Shown: positions 18,700-28,025, counted from the first letter of the stretch. The stretch: 64,000 nucleotides of DNA from Microcaldota archaeon (GCA_021801355.1 JAJYYB010000010.1:1-64000), one strand, 5' to 3'. The notes: a model not told the origin generated them from the sequence alone. Program-made: numbers and translations.

Positions 18700-19476
18700 A
18701 TGATACTTGTAACTAACGATGACGGGATTTACAGCAAGGGAATAAAGATACTCTATGAAGCAGCGGTAGAGGTTTACGGAAAGAGCGAAGTTAATGTCGT
18801 GGCGCCAACCGGGCCGCGCAGTGCCAGCGGGATGAGCCTTACGTTCCACAAGCCGCTCAGGGCGGACAGGGTTGTCATGCCCGGGATAGACGGCTATGCA
18901 GTTTCAGGCACTCCTGCGGACTGCGTTTACATAGCCCATTACAAACTCTTCAAAGGGAAGAGGATAGACCTCATATTATCAGGGATAAACAAGGGCACGA
19001 ATGCAGGCATGGAAGCCATAGAGTCCTCCGGCACGGTATCAGCTGTGAAATTTGGTGCCGTATGTAGAATAAAAGGCATAGCCTTTTCGCTTGAGCTAGA
19101 TGAACATGCTAGGCCAAAGATGTTCACGAACACGAAGGCGCAAATAATCAAGCTGCTGACAGCGATAAAAAGGGATGGCATGCCTAAGAGCGCGGACATG
19201 CTCAACGTCAACATCCCGAACAGCGTAAACGGCAAGACGAAGGTCAGGCTATGCACGATAGAGGGCTCTCTTTTCAGCAAGTTCGTAGTGCGGAAGAGCG
19301 ACCCGCGCGGGGATTCCTACTATTGGCTATGGAGTTACAGGAAGAAGAAGCTCAACAGGGGCAGTGACTGTTACGCCATCTTTATTGAGAGGGCGATATC
19401 TGTAACACCACTCTCGCTCTCAGCACCAGCGGAGAAGCAGATGGATGAAGTCCGAAAGGTGCTGAAAGCTTATTAA
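18700..19476 (+). CDS. surE: 5'/3'-nucleotidase SurE
   Basis: A metal-dependent phosphatase that removes phosphate from nucleoside monophosphates. ATG 18700 gives MILVTNDDGIYSKGI, the canonical SurE start with the metal-binding Asp pair. The upstream in-frame start at 18679 only adds residues not seen in the family. Other motifs are GPRSASGMSLT, SGTPADCVYIA and SGINKGTNAG. At 258 aa it is full length. It stands alone between the surface operon and the convergent secretion operon. Confidence 0.94.
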   Translation: MILVTNDDGIYSKGIKILYEAAVEVYGKSEVNVVAPTGPRSASGMSLTFHKPLRADRVVMPGIDGYAVSGTPADCVYIAHYKLFKGKRIDLILSGINKGTNAGMEAIESSGTVSAVKFGAVCRIKGIAFSLELDEHARPKMFTNTKAQIIKLLTAIKRDGMPKSADMLNVNIPNSVNGKTKVRLCTIEGSLFSKFVVRKSDPRGDSYYWLWSYRKKKLNRGSDCYAIFIERAISVTPLSLSAPAEKQMDEVRKVLKAY

Positions 19477-19524
19477 GTTCCCCTTCTCCAAATCAGACTC
19501 TTTTGCAGTTAGCTTCGCAGCTGC

Positions 19525-20538
19525 TCATACGCCTGTGCCGCTGATCCCGGACAGGAAACCACCAACAAACGCCTGCACTATCACGAATATTACGAAGCCC
19601 ACTATCACGAAGAGCGGAACGTACCTTATGCCCTTCACTGCCGAACCGGAATTTATAGCTGAAACTATTATGCTAGCGAATGCCGTTATGATTATTATCG
19701 CCGCGATCGAGAAGTCGCTATATGCCTGGGGTGATATCTGCGGCGGACTCGGCTTGAGGAATGATACGCCTGTTGTCGGCAGGCCTGAAGGATTCGTCTG
19801 CAGTATGCCGCCCCATATCTTGTCTGTCACGACTATCATTTGGCTGGTCAACCCGTAAAGCGCAGGTGCGGCGATAAGTCCTGCAAACACTATGAATATG
19901 CTGTACATGAAAAGCTGGCCCGATACTTCCTTCTGTATGAGCTGCTGGTTCCTCATCTCCTTTGCCAGCTGCTCCAGCAGGTCTGCCATTGCCCCCCCGT
20001 ACCTGACGGCCTCGAGCATCATCCTTACTGCGTGCGTCAGTTGGTATGAGCGGTATTTTGCCGCGAGGCTCTTCAGCGAGCTCTCGAAGGTGTCACCGCT
20101 GAAGACTCTCCTGCTCATCTCCTTTATGTCATCAGCGAAGAAGCCGAACTCTGGCCTTGCGCCCAGCAACATCGCTCTTTCTAGTGCTATTCCGCTCCTC
20201 AGGTTTGCAGCTGCTATCTGGAAGTAATCCGGCAGCATTGCTTCCATTTTTGTCTTCCTGTCATCTATCTGGTACTCCATTATGGCGTAGATGCACACGA
20301 CGTACACCACTGCACCGAGTATCGCTACCAGTATCGAGAGCAGTATGAATGCGCCGAGGAGCTCGAGCAGGGTGAAGAATATTATCATGCATGCTATGGA
20401 GCCGAAGACCATAATGCCAATCAGCTTGTTCACTGACATCTTCATTCCGGACAGGTCAAGCTCCCGTGAAATGCCCCTTATCACGTTTCTTGGGACGAAC
20501 ATGTCGAACCTTATGTCTGAAAGCGCCATTTTGATCAC
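19525..20538 (-). CDS. tadC: T2SSF/TadC-like inner-membrane platform protein
   Basis: The 337-aa protein has a membrane helix pair near the N-terminus, a cytoplasmic four-helix domain typical of T2SSF (AAANLRSGIALERAM..FGFFADDIKEM), and three more hydrophobic helices toward the C-terminus. The order matches archaeal ArlJ/TadC platform proteins that anchor type IV filaments. It overlaps the upstream paralogue by 4 nt (translational coupling). Last gene of the five-gene machinery operon. Confidence 0.82.
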   Translation of the reverse strand: MIKMALSDIRFDMFVPRNVIRGISRELDLSGMKMSVNKLIGIMVFGSIACMIIFFTLLELLGAFILLSILVAILGAVVYVVCIYAIMEYQIDDRKTKMEAMLPDYFQIAAANLRSGIALERAMLLGARPEFGFFADDIKEMSRRVFSGDTFESSLKSLAAKYRSYQLTHAVRMMLEAVRYGGAMADLLEQLAKEMRNQQLIQKEVSGQLFMYSIFIVFAGLIAAPALYGLTSQMIVVTDKIWGGILQTNPSGLPTTGVSFLKPSPPQISPQAYSDFSIAAIIIITAFASIIVSAINSGSAVKGIRYVPLFVIVGFVIFVIVQAFVGGFLSGISGTGV

Positions 20539-21572
20539 ATGGAGAACGAAGGCCTGGAAGACCTTATCATCTCAAGGAATATCAGCTGTATGAAAGCTAT
20601 GAATACTATGATAAAGAAGAGCACAGTGTCATCTATTGTTATTATCGATATGAAAGTCGTGAGTATTATTGCTACTGCGACGAACATGCTTGGCAGTATG
20701 ACACCGAACAGCATGTAGAACATTGCTAGCGCATTGAGCCTCTGGCCGTACCTCCTAAGCGCGATTACGCGTTCCTGCGAGAGCTGGTCTATTATGCTCT
20801 GCAGCGCGGCTATCACATCCGCGCCTGCCTTTATGCTGACAGATGCCTGCAGCATGAGCCTCCTGAATGAAATGCTGCCTGACTCATCTATCTGCTGGTC
20901 TATCGCCTGCTCCAGCGGCGTGCCCAACTGCACACGCTCTACGATTCTTGCGAACTGCCTGCTGGCCTGCCCATAGCCGGTGCTCACTGACGCTATTGCA
21001 TTGAAAAGCGGCATTCCGGACCTTAATGATATTATCATGTCCCTTGCAGCGAATAGTATGTCACGCTCGACCATCTTGGCGGCGTTCTTGCTCTTCTGCG
21101 CTGGGAAGCTAAGGAACATGTTGAAGAATACCTGGAAGCATGCGAACCCTATCACGACTGCGAAGAGCAGGCTTTCTAATAGGGTGAGCCCGGCCTTGGA
21201 AAGAAGTATGAATAGGAAAACAGACATCATTGCTGCAATCATGAGCGATGTTATTAGCATTCTCTGGACGAACTCGTAGAGGCTTTCCTTGAAGCCCCCA
21301 ATCCTTAGCGACTGCTCAAGCCCCTTTCTCTTGAGCCCTATGCTCTGGACGTAAAGGCGCCACCTTGTCGGCTTTAAGTCTTCAGGAGCCTTTCTAGCGC
21401 CTTTCGCTGCGCCAGGTGTGCCTGGCTTGCCCATGTTGACATTGGATAGTATATTGACATTAGGCTGCTGCCGTCCCTTTAGGAAGCCGGTTACCTTACC
21501 TCCAGCCGACTGACCTGATGGCCTCTTAGCGGCCTGGGCAGTATCCTTTTTGTCCTTTTTGAAAAGTGCCAT
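20535..21572 (-). CDS. tadB: T2SSF/TadB-like inner-membrane platform protein
   Basis: A 345-aa paralogue of the next gene, with a basic Gly/Lys-rich N-terminal region (about 1-65), two membrane helices (about 105-155), a T2SSF core (MIISLRSGMPLFNAIASVS) and C-terminal helices near 280-335. Two tandem platform genes are typical of Tad-type systems, whereas archaella usually have one longer ArlJ. Only 1 nt separates it from the 242-aa protein gene upstream. Confidence 0.82.
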   Translation of the reverse strand: MALFKKDKKDTAQAAKRPSGQSAGGKVTGFLKGRQQPNVNILSNVNMGKPGTPGAAKGARKAPEDLKPTRWRLYVQSIGLKRKGLEQSLRIGGFKESLYEFVQRMLITSLMIAAMMSVFLFILLSKAGLTLLESLLFAVVIGFACFQVFFNMFLSFPAQKSKNAAKMVERDILFAARDMIISLRSGMPLFNAIASVSTGYGQASRQFARIVERVQLGTPLEQAIDQQIDESGSISFRRLMLQASVSIKAGADVIAALQSIIDQLSQERVIALRRYGQRLNALAMFYMLFGVILPSMFVAVAIILTTFISIITIDDTVLFFIIVFIAFIQLIFLEMIRSSRPSFSM

Positions 21573-21573
21573 A

Positions 21574-22302
21574 TCATTTACCGCCCTTGTTCAGCATAAC
21601 TATAGCCTCTGCTATCTTCTTGTCCCTCATGGCCAACAGCACCTTGTCTGCAGAGCCAGCCACCTTGCCGGATTTCTTCTGCTCTTTCCTCTCTGTCTCA
21701 GCGACCTGTTTAAGCCCATACACCTCCTCGACTATTATCTTGAAGTGCTCCTTGTCGAACGCCTTCTGCCGCAGGCCTTCTATTATGTGATCCAGCTCGT
21801 TAACCTGCTCCGAGAGCTGCAGACCAGGAAGCACAAGGTTGCTCACATCGATCTTCATCTTCGGCTGCCCGATGTTCTTTATCCTAGACAATTTGGATCC
21901 ATTCTCCTCGCTCTCGTCAGGCTTCTGCATGGCCTCCTGGAGGCCAGGATACTCCGCTATCGTAACTTGAGGGGTGGGTTGTTTGCCCTGTAGTGCCGAT
22001 TCGGTAGGCTGCTGCGCTCTTGCACTGAATGGCACCGCTGTGATCGGGCCATCCTTCTTCTCCTTTGCTGCCTCCTTCACGCTCCTCTTTGTCTCTACGT
22101 CATCTATAACCTTAAGCAGCTCGGCATATGATCTGGAAGTCGGCTTGGGTGCTACGGCGAATACTGAGGAGATGTTAACATATACTGTCTCAGGCCTGGT
22201 AACGCTCTTCTCGACATCATCAATTTTCTTTGCAATGCTAGCGTAAGTAACTCCTGGTTGCTGGGCTGAATTCTGCCTTGGCTGATCCGCCATCGTAATC
22301 AC
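21574..22302 (-). CDS. Uncharacterised cytoplasmic protein of the secretion operon
   Basis: A 242-aa hydrophilic protein of unknown family with no membrane helix or signal peptide. The N-terminal half has low-complexity segments repeating TYASIAKKIDDVE / SYAELLKVIDDVE, a short internal duplication. The C-terminal half is charged and helical (LQLSEQVNELDHIIEGL). GTG 22302 overlaps the ATPase stop, while ATG 22293 (MADQ) is the alternative start. Its fixed place between ATPase and platform genes suggests an adaptor in the filament motor. That is inference. Confidence 0.7.
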   Translation of the reverse strand: MITMADQPRQNSAQQPGVTYASIAKKIDDVEKSVTRPETVYVNISSVFAVAPKPTSRSYAELLKVIDDVETKRSVKEAAKEKKDGPITAVPFSARAQQPTESALQGKQPTPQVTIAEYPGLQEAMQKPDESEENGSKLSRIKNIGQPKMKIDVSNLVLPGLQLSEQVNELDHIIEGLRQKAFDKEHFKIIVEEVYGLKQVAETERKEQKKSGKVAGSADKVLLAMRDKKIAEAIVMLNKGGK

Positions 22303-23804
22303 TTTAATAGGCCCTTTGTGAATTCTACGTCGTTCTTGGCCATGTCGATTATCCTCTCGGGATTCCTGTAATAATTTGCAACTACGATACCTGCATCGTC
22401 GACATCGAATATCTTGCTCTTAGTCATCCATGACAGGATCTTATTCTTCTCCTTTATGTCATCGCCTATCTCCTTCCTGGTCATTCCTGTATAGAGCGAA
22501 AGCGTGTCCACCAAGTTGGTCATTTCGGATATTATGGAGAATGTGTCGTCCCTGCTGTTCCATTTGTACAGAACGTTGGCGTCCCCGGTCCTTAGCACCT
22601 CTGCCATCTCCAGGATCCTCCTTATGCCCCTGGTCCTGTGCCTGAAATTGACTATTATGCCGCCTATCCCGTTCATCATTATCTTCGGTATGTTTATAGG
22701 GGGGTTCGTCATCCTTATTATCGTGTCTTGCGCGTTGTCGGCGTGTATTGTACCGTAAACCGCGTGGCCGGTGTGTATGGCCTCGAAAAGCGTCTCCGCG
22801 TCCTTGCCGGTCCTCACCTCTCCGACCAGCATTATATCGGGCCTCTGCCTTAGAGCGTTTATCATCAGGTCGTAAAGCGTGACTCCGCCCTTGCCTTCTG
22901 GGTTGGGCTGCCTGGTTATCATCGGCACCCATTGCAGGAAAGCAGGCAGGGCGAGCTCCTTCGTCTCCTCGACGGTTATTATCCTCCTGTTCGCCTGGAA
23001 GAATATTCCTGCCGCGTTGAGGAAACTTGTCTTTCCGCTCGCGGTGCCTCCCGACATGAGAAGGCTGACCTCGCTCTGTATGCACAGCCATATGAGCGAA
23101 GCTATCTCCGGGCTTATAGTCTGGTTTTCTATCATCATCGGCATGGTCCACGGGTTCTTGGAAAACTTTCTTATGGTCAAAGTGTTGCCCACCTGCGAGA
23201 TCGGGAAAAGCGTGGCATTGACTCTCGAACCGTCTGGGAGCTCGGCATCCATGAGGGGCGTAAGGTTGCTTATCTGTTTGCCTACCCTCCTGCCTATGAA
23301 CGATGACTGCTCGTATATGCCCTCATCGGTCTCGGACTTTACGTTTGTCTTGCACCAGCCCAACTTCTTGTGGAAAACCCATGCTGGACCTCTCGAGCCG
23401 TTTACTGCTATCTCCTCGAGCTTGTCATCCGCTATCAGCGCTTCAAGATCACCTAGCAGAAGCATCATGTTTGTGATGTATGCGATGAGCGTAGATTTTG
23501 TGTCCGCACTCGTGCCGGGCAGGTACTTTTCTATTAGAAGAAGGCTGGCCTCCCTGTATCTGTCGTTTATCTTGTTTACATACTCCCTACTTCCAATCTG
23601 TGACGGATCGAAAGGCACCATCCCTGTAAGCTCGGCCCTGAGCGAGTTTAGTAGCAGCTTTGTAGCAAGCCCTATCCCGGGGAAGGTGACAGCGTAGAAA
23701 GGCACGAAGTCTGTAGTCTGGCTTATCTTTATCTGGACCTTCATGCCATGTACGTTAAGCTCGTACTGCTCCAGTATCTTTTCTTCCGCTTTGTCATCAG
23801 CCAT
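22299..23804 (-). CDS. tadA: Type II/IV secretion ATPase (TadA/ArlI/VirB11 family)
   Basis: The 501-aa hexameric ATPase powers assembly of type IV filaments. Walker A is GGTASGKT (252-259), followed by the Asp box, Walker B-type IMLVGEVRTGKDAET and the His box GHAVYGTIHADNA. The N-terminal domain includes DKLEEIAVNG and DAELPDGSRVNATL, usual for this family. It overlaps the next gene and starts 8 nt after the coiled-coil gene. No prepilin peptidase is encoded in this window, although the pilin-like proteins here would need one. Confidence 0.93.
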   Translation of the reverse strand: MADDKAEEKILEQYELNVHGMKVQIKISQTTDFVPFYAVTFPGIGLATKLLLNSLRAELTGMVPFDPSQIGSREYVNKINDRYREASLLLIEKYLPGTSADTKSTLIAYITNMMLLLGDLEALIADDKLEEIAVNGSRGPAWVFHKKLGWCKTNVKSETDEGIYEQSSFIGRRVGKQISNLTPLMDAELPDGSRVNATLFPISQVGNTLTIRKFSKNPWTMPMMIENQTISPEIASLIWLCIQSEVSLLMSGGTASGKTSFLNAAGIFFQANRRIITVEETKELALPAFLQWVPMITRQPNPEGKGGVTLYDLMINALRQRPDIMLVGEVRTGKDAETLFEAIHTGHAVYGTIHADNAQDTIIRMTNPPINIPKIMMNGIGGIIVNFRHRTRGIRRILEMAEVLRTGDANVLYKWNSRDDTFSIISEMTNLVDTLSLYTGMTRKEIGDDIKEKNKILSWMTKSKIFDVDDAGIVVANYYRNPERIIDMAKNDVEFTKGLLK

Positions 23805-23812
23805 CCTACCAA

Positions 23813-25969
23813 CTAGTGCTTGACCACACTATTGCCGGCTTCATGCCCTTTTTTCTTTGCATCATCGGGCTTAGGCTTCTTCTGCTCAGTGCCTGTTATA
23901 GTCATCAGTTTGACTGCAGAGTCGCCCACATTGCCTCTTATGCCAGCAATCTTAAGGTCCGTTGTAGCCGTCTTTGCCATTATGTCATTCAGTATCTCCA
24001 ACTGCCTTTCCATTGAGACGTTGGACGACCTCTTCAGCGAGGCCACCTGCTTCATCATCTGGTTCAGGTCAGCTCTTACCGCGGCAAGCTCGCCCTTCGT
24101 ATCTTGTATCCCAACCCTGACATCACTTATAGCACTCTGTATCTTCAGCGGCTCACCCATCTTGGCCTTTATGTCGTTCAGGGTTTCATAGATTGAGGAC
24201 GAGTCGGCCTTTATTAGCATCTCACCTTTCGTTATATCGTTTATTACCACATTGTATTTGTCATCGAATTTAGACTTCATCTCCGAGAGCGCACTTATTG
24301 CATTCTGCTGGTTCTTCCTGAACTCCTCGAGCTTGCGAGTGATGTCTTTGGTGGCACCTGCGCTCTTTGAGAGCTCCTTCATGCTGGCCCTTATCTCATC
24401 GTTGTAGACCCTGACCTGCTGATCCATCTGCTTCTTCACCTCATCCATCTGCTGGGCGATACCTTTCATCTGGGCAGTGAAGTTGGCCTTTATCTGGTTT
24501 AGGGAAGCCTCTTTGTCCTTGCTTACCTGATCCAACGACCTCCTTATGTCCTGCATTTTCTTTAGACCTTGATTTATCTGCGCAATCTTTTCCTGCACGC
24601 TGGATGCTGCACTTTCTGATGCGTAGGAATCAAGCTTGGATATTATGTCATTTAGCTTCTTGTTTGATTCATCGAATTGCTTATCCATGTTTGCACGCAA
24701 CTGCTCTGCCTTTTTGCTGTTCTCATCTATCGCCTTGTATGCGGCCTCTACGGCAGCCATATGCTGGCTTGCAGATTGGGGCAGCCCACTTTTTATCGTG
24801 TTCTCCATTTCAGATATCGAAGCTGCGAGTTTTGTGATCAACGGGCCGAATGAGTCCAGCTCTGCTTTCTGCTCCGCCAGCTGCGCGGATAACTTTGTCA
24901 TGTCTTCGGTTGCCTTCATCAGCTGGGTCTTCGTCTGGCTGAGCGACTGACCCATCTTTATAGGATCTGGCAACTGCGCTTTCGTCTCTTCCAGGCTGGC
25001 ATCCAACTTACTTGATTCTTCCTGCAGTCTTGCCTGTGCCCTCCTGAGCTCCTCGTTTACCTTCTCATACTCACGAGCGAATGCGTACCTCGCGTCTATA
25101 AGAGACTTCCTTATGCGTTCCTGCTCCTTCTTGAGACCTTCGACTTCCTTCGCAGTGGACCTGACAGCCGCGGCGTTCTCCGAAACTTGGCTGACGCCCG
25201 TCTTTATCTCATTGGAGTATGCCTTCATCTGGATTTCGATGTCCTTGGCAGCCTTGTCGACCTTCGCATTGAGGTCCCTGAGCTCGGCTTCCAAGCTCTG
25301 CCTCATCTCATGGAATGCAGCCTCCTTGTTCTTGTTTATCTCCTCTACCATGCCGCGTATCTCGTTTGCCTTGTTGGCGGATTCGCGCATCTTCGCTATG
25401 TTCTGGTCGGCGGCCTCGACCGGCTTCTGCGACATCATGTACTCGAGCTTTGGAATCATATCGCTTATTTTCTTGTTGAGATTCTCGAACTCCTCGAGCG
25501 TGCTTTTCCTCATGAGCTGCGCCCTGGAATTCTGGCTCTTTATCGTCTCGTAGGTCTTGGAAATCTCGTTTATGTTCTCCTTCACGCTTGGTGGCAGGCT
25601 TTTCATCAGCAACGTTTCCATGTTAGCGGTCGTGATGGAAAGCTTTTCTAGCATGCTCGCAAATTTCTCCAGCTCGGCTTCCTGGCGGCCAAGTTCGCGC
25701 TCTAGCTGCGCCTCGCTCACGGCGACCTTATTTGAGAGCAGCGTGGTATGGTCTGTGGTGATGGCAATCGGCTCTATGAACATCCTGCCCGTAACATATG
25801 TTATCCTAACGAGGCCGTTATCCTCAAGTATCTTGGCCCATTTCTCAACCACTCTCGGATCAGCGGCGAGAGAAGTTGAAAGCGCAGTTAGCTCTGACCT
25901 GCCGGTTTGCTTGATAATGTTCATTAGGGAATCTATTGTAGTAACGGCCGCTCCATTGTTTTCTGCCAT
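23813..25969 (-). CDS. Long coiled-coil protein with N-terminal winged helix
   Basis: A 718-aa protein and first gene of the secretion operon. Residues about 10-65 (TIDSLMNIIKQTGRSELTAL..) read as a winged helix-turn-helix. Nearly all the rest, to about residue 690, is predicted coiled coil rich in Glu, Lys, Gln and Ser, with internal similarity between two halves (NIAKMRESANKANEIRGMVEE against KIAQINQGLKKMQDIRRSL). No membrane segment. It may be a cytoplasmic scaffold below the motor, or link surface-structure expression to DNA. No function is known to me. Confidence 0.74.
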   Translation of the reverse strand: MAENNGAAVTTIDSLMNIIKQTGRSELTALSTSLAADPRVVEKWAKILEDNGLVRITYVTGRMFIEPIAITTDHTTLLSNKVAVSEAQLERELGRQEAELEKFASMLEKLSITTANMETLLMKSLPPSVKENINEISKTYETIKSQNSRAQLMRKSTLEEFENLNKKISDMIPKLEYMMSQKPVEAADQNIAKMRESANKANEIRGMVEEINKNKEAAFHEMRQSLEAELRDLNAKVDKAAKDIEIQMKAYSNEIKTGVSQVSENAAAVRSTAKEVEGLKKEQERIRKSLIDARYAFAREYEKVNEELRRAQARLQEESSKLDASLEETKAQLPDPIKMGQSLSQTKTQLMKATEDMTKLSAQLAEQKAELDSFGPLITKLAASISEMENTIKSGLPQSASQHMAAVEAAYKAIDENSKKAEQLRANMDKQFDESNKKLNDIISKLDSYASESAASSVQEKIAQINQGLKKMQDIRRSLDQVSKDKEASLNQIKANFTAQMKGIAQQMDEVKKQMDQQVRVYNDEIRASMKELSKSAGATKDITRKLEEFRKNQQNAISALSEMKSKFDDKYNVVINDITKGEMLIKADSSSIYETLNDIKAKMGEPLKIQSAISDVRVGIQDTKGELAAVRADLNQMMKQVASLKRSSNVSMERQLEILNDIMAKTATTDLKIAGIRGNVGDSAVKLMTITGTEQKKPKPDDAKKKGHEAGNSVVKH

Positions 25970-26041
25970 ATGTCATCAACGCACGGTTGTGCAAATCACC
26001 GACTAGCTGTAAGGCTGATGCTACTCCTGGCTACTGTCAGC

Positions 26042-26052
26042 ACATTTTATAC
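26042..26052 (-). promoter_or_regulatory. TATA-like box for the secretion operon
   Basis: On the reverse strand an AT-rich AGTATAAAATG lies about 75 nt upstream of the coiled-coil gene start at 25969, in an otherwise unremarkable intergenic stretch. Confidence 0.35.
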
Positions 26053-26126
26053 TTGATAATAAACACATAAATACCTATTGCAGATGTTTACGACGGACGA
26101 AGAGTATCAGTTTGGCGTTTTCTTAG

Positions 26127-26876
26127 CTATAGGATTCCGCGGTAGAACATCGAGAAAAGTAGCGCTATGAAAAACACGTAGATCAGGTCGAAAAGCGGTA
26201 TTATCTGCGGTATTATGCCTGTCAGTAAAAGCAGGCCGATTATGGCTGCAAGCATGACTATGTAAACCGGCGCGTTCCATGCGAGGACCTTGCTGCCGTC
26301 AAGCGGCGTTATGGGCAGCATGTTGAAGAACGCGAGCCACAGGCTTATGAATACCGTGAAAGCTATCAGCAAATTGATATAACTAGATGGAGACGAAAGC
26401 TGGATTGCTATTGAGGTGAAAGCAGAATGCGGATTCAAGATGTAGAATATCGCAAGGAACACTGCGAACACAGCGAAGTTGGTGAGCGGCCCTGCCAGCG
26501 ACACTATGCCGTTCTCCTTCCTTGAGAAGCTATTTGTATAGATCATCGTAGCGCCCGGTATACCAAGGAGGAATCCTACGGCTCCTGTAGCAAGGGTTAT
26601 TATGAGACCGTTGTATGAAGTCCTGAAGCCAGCTATGGCGCCGTAATATTGGGCTACGAATTTGTGCATCAGCTCGTGCAGTATGAAAGACAGGCTGACT
26701 GCTACAACTGCTATTGGAATGAAAAGCACGAATTTCGATAGGAATGCGCCTGGATTTGATATTAGACCAAAAATACCATCTGAAAGGACCAGCGAAAATG
26801 CTATTATCAGAGCGGCGTCTGCGATTATTATGTCTTTTATCTCCTGGTTGAAGTGCGTGTTTTCCCTCATTGGCAT
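26127..26876 (-). CDS. Site-2 protease family (M50) membrane metalloprotease
   Basis: The 249-aa protein has about six transmembrane segments. The zinc-binding HELMH is at residues 67-71 inside the second hydrophobic region. The third ligand motif LDGSKVLAW is at about residue 197, preceded by FFNMLPITP, as in the S2P/M50B group. Such enzymes cut transmembrane regulators or signal-peptide remnants. ATG 26876 gives MPMREN. ATG 26870 is also possible. No PDZ or CBS domain. Confidence 0.88.
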   Translation of the reverse strand: MPMRENTHFNQEIKDIIIADAALIIAFSLVLSDGIFGLISNPGAFLSKFVLFIPIAVVAVSLSFILHELMHKFVAQYYGAIAGFRTSYNGLIITLATGAVGFLLGIPGATMIYTNSFSRKENGIVSLAGPLTNFAVFAVFLAIFYILNPHSAFTSIAIQLSSPSSYINLLIAFTVFISLWLAFFNMLPITPLDGSKVLAWNAPVYIVMLAAIIGLLLLTGIIPQIIPLFDLIYVFFIALLFSMFYRGIL

Positions 26877-27019
26877 ACCATGTTATTTGAAGTAAGATAA
26901 TAAAAGGGTGACGCATCGTTACGGCATGGCATTAGATTGGCGGGAATTGGATAGGTATGGATCAAGGGCATTTACGAATGCAACGTTCGCAGCGCGTGAG
27001 GCGATTTAGAATAAGAGTC

Positions 27020-27033
27020 TTTAAAGATTTAAG
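27020..27033 (+). promoter_or_regulatory. TATA box for tRNA-Gln
   Basis: TTTAAAGATTTAAG is centred about 25 nt before the first base of the tRNA, the normal spacing for an archaeal tRNA promoter. Confidence 0.55.
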
Positions 27034-27050
27034 TAGCAAATAGGTAGCGT

Positions 27051-27123
27051 AGCTCCATCGTCTAGTGGTCAAGGACAGCGGCCTCTGGAGCCGCAAACTC
27101 CAGTTCGAATCTGGGTGGAGCTA
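27051..27123 (+). tRNA. tRNA-Gln (anticodon CTG)
   Basis: The 73-nt cloverleaf is complete: a perfect 7-bp acceptor stem AGCTCCA/TGGAGCT, D arm GTC..GAC, anticodon stem GCGGC/GCCGC around loop CTCTGGA (anticodon CTG, 27084-27086), T arm TCCAG-TTCGAAT-CTGGG, and discriminator A. CCA is not encoded. The 3' part from 27066 is repeated at 31298-31358, so the gene is the attachment site of an integrated element. The functional copy remains whole at the left end. Confidence 0.93.
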
Positions 27124-27126
27124 TTA
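27066..27126 (+). repeat. attL: left 61-nt direct repeat (inside tRNA-Gln)
   Basis: Covers the tRNA from the D loop through the discriminator plus TTA. It differs from the right copy at one base (A at 27077, G at 31309). After integration into a tRNA 3' end, this copy completes the functional tRNA. Confidence 0.9.
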
Positions 27127-27239
27127 GCGATTTTCGACGTCAGTGCGAAAGTTCGAATCCGCTCGGCAACGGCAATGCCTCAATCCTGCCATGGTTCGAA
27201 CCGGAGAGAAAATCCGAACTAGCAGAAGTAAAGCAAAAG

Positions 27240-28013
27240 TTGGAGGCCTTGCTGCCCAGGCTTGGCAAGACCGACATAAAGATGCTGCGTTCCATAATCT
27301 ACCAGCATTGGCAGAAGCGATTCAGGAAGAGCCAACCGCCAAAGTATGGTAGCCTGGACAAAGGATTTACAGAACAAGAGTTGCAGGCGTTCTTCGCTGC
27401 AATAGACAACGAAAAGTTTGGCCTGTTGTTTGGTTATCAAGCACGGCTTGGGCTAAGGATAGGCGAAGCCGTAAGGATCAACATAAAGGACATAAACTTC
27501 GAATCAAGGGAACCGCTGATCCAGACTGAGAAGGCGAGCACTCTTGATACCCTGATTATACCGCTGCCGCTCTTCAGGCAGACAGTAGCCTTCATAAAGG
27601 CGTATCCGAGCCAGATAGAGAAGGCAGGCGGCTACCTATTCTTCAAGGAACCGAACGCGCGCAAGCGGCCGGAGCAGTATCTGGATGCCAACTACGCCAG
27701 GAACATGTTCTGCAGCTACATAAGGAAGGCCGGGCTGGACATGGTGTATGCGGAGAGCGATGAACCTGCGGGCAAACAGGGCAGGAAGCTTCACAGGCTG
27801 ACAACGCACAGCTTGAGGCACTACGCGATAACGAGCTTTGCGAAGCAAACGAACGGTAACGTGGTGCTCACGAGCAGGTTCGCGCGGCATGCAGACTCAA
27901 GCAACACCATGATATACATAAGCACTGACAAGCAGGAGCTCTACAAGGAAATAGACAACGCCTTCTCTTTGAACGAAGCACAAAGGCTTAAGGTGGTAAT
28001 AAGTGGTAGATGA
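27240..28013 (+). CDS. Tyrosine recombinase, C-terminal part of a split integrase
   Basis: The 257 aa from TTG 27240 contain the catalytic domain. The first Arg is in GLRIGEAVRI, then HSLRHYAITSF supplies the His-x-x-Arg pair, and the Tyr nucleophile is probably in NTMIYISTDK. The frame is open upstream through the whole att repeat with a protein-like ILPWFEPERKSELAEVKQ segment, so the true domain begins before 27240. The missing N-terminus is encoded at 31220-31369. It faces away from the tRNA, next to attL. Expression in the integrated state would rely on internal starts. Confidence 0.87.
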   Translation: MEALLPRLGKTDIKMLRSIIYQHWQKRFRKSQPPKYGSLDKGFTEQELQAFFAAIDNEKFGLLFGYQARLGLRIGEAVRINIKDINFESREPLIQTEKASTLDTLIIPLPLFRQTVAFIKAYPSQIEKAGGYLFFKEPNARKRPEQYLDANYARNMFCSYIRKAGLDMVYAESDEPAGKQGRKLHRLTTHSLRHYAITSFAKQTNGNVVLTSRFARHADSSNTMIYISTDKQELYKEIDNAFSLNEAQRLKVVISGR

Positions 28014-28025
28014 TTCGTTCCTTAT

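Noticed and set aside
24604-25651. Long open frames antisense to the coiled-coil gene
   Set aside because: They are shadows of a biased, Glu/Lys-rich coding strand. They have no family resemblance and no promoters.
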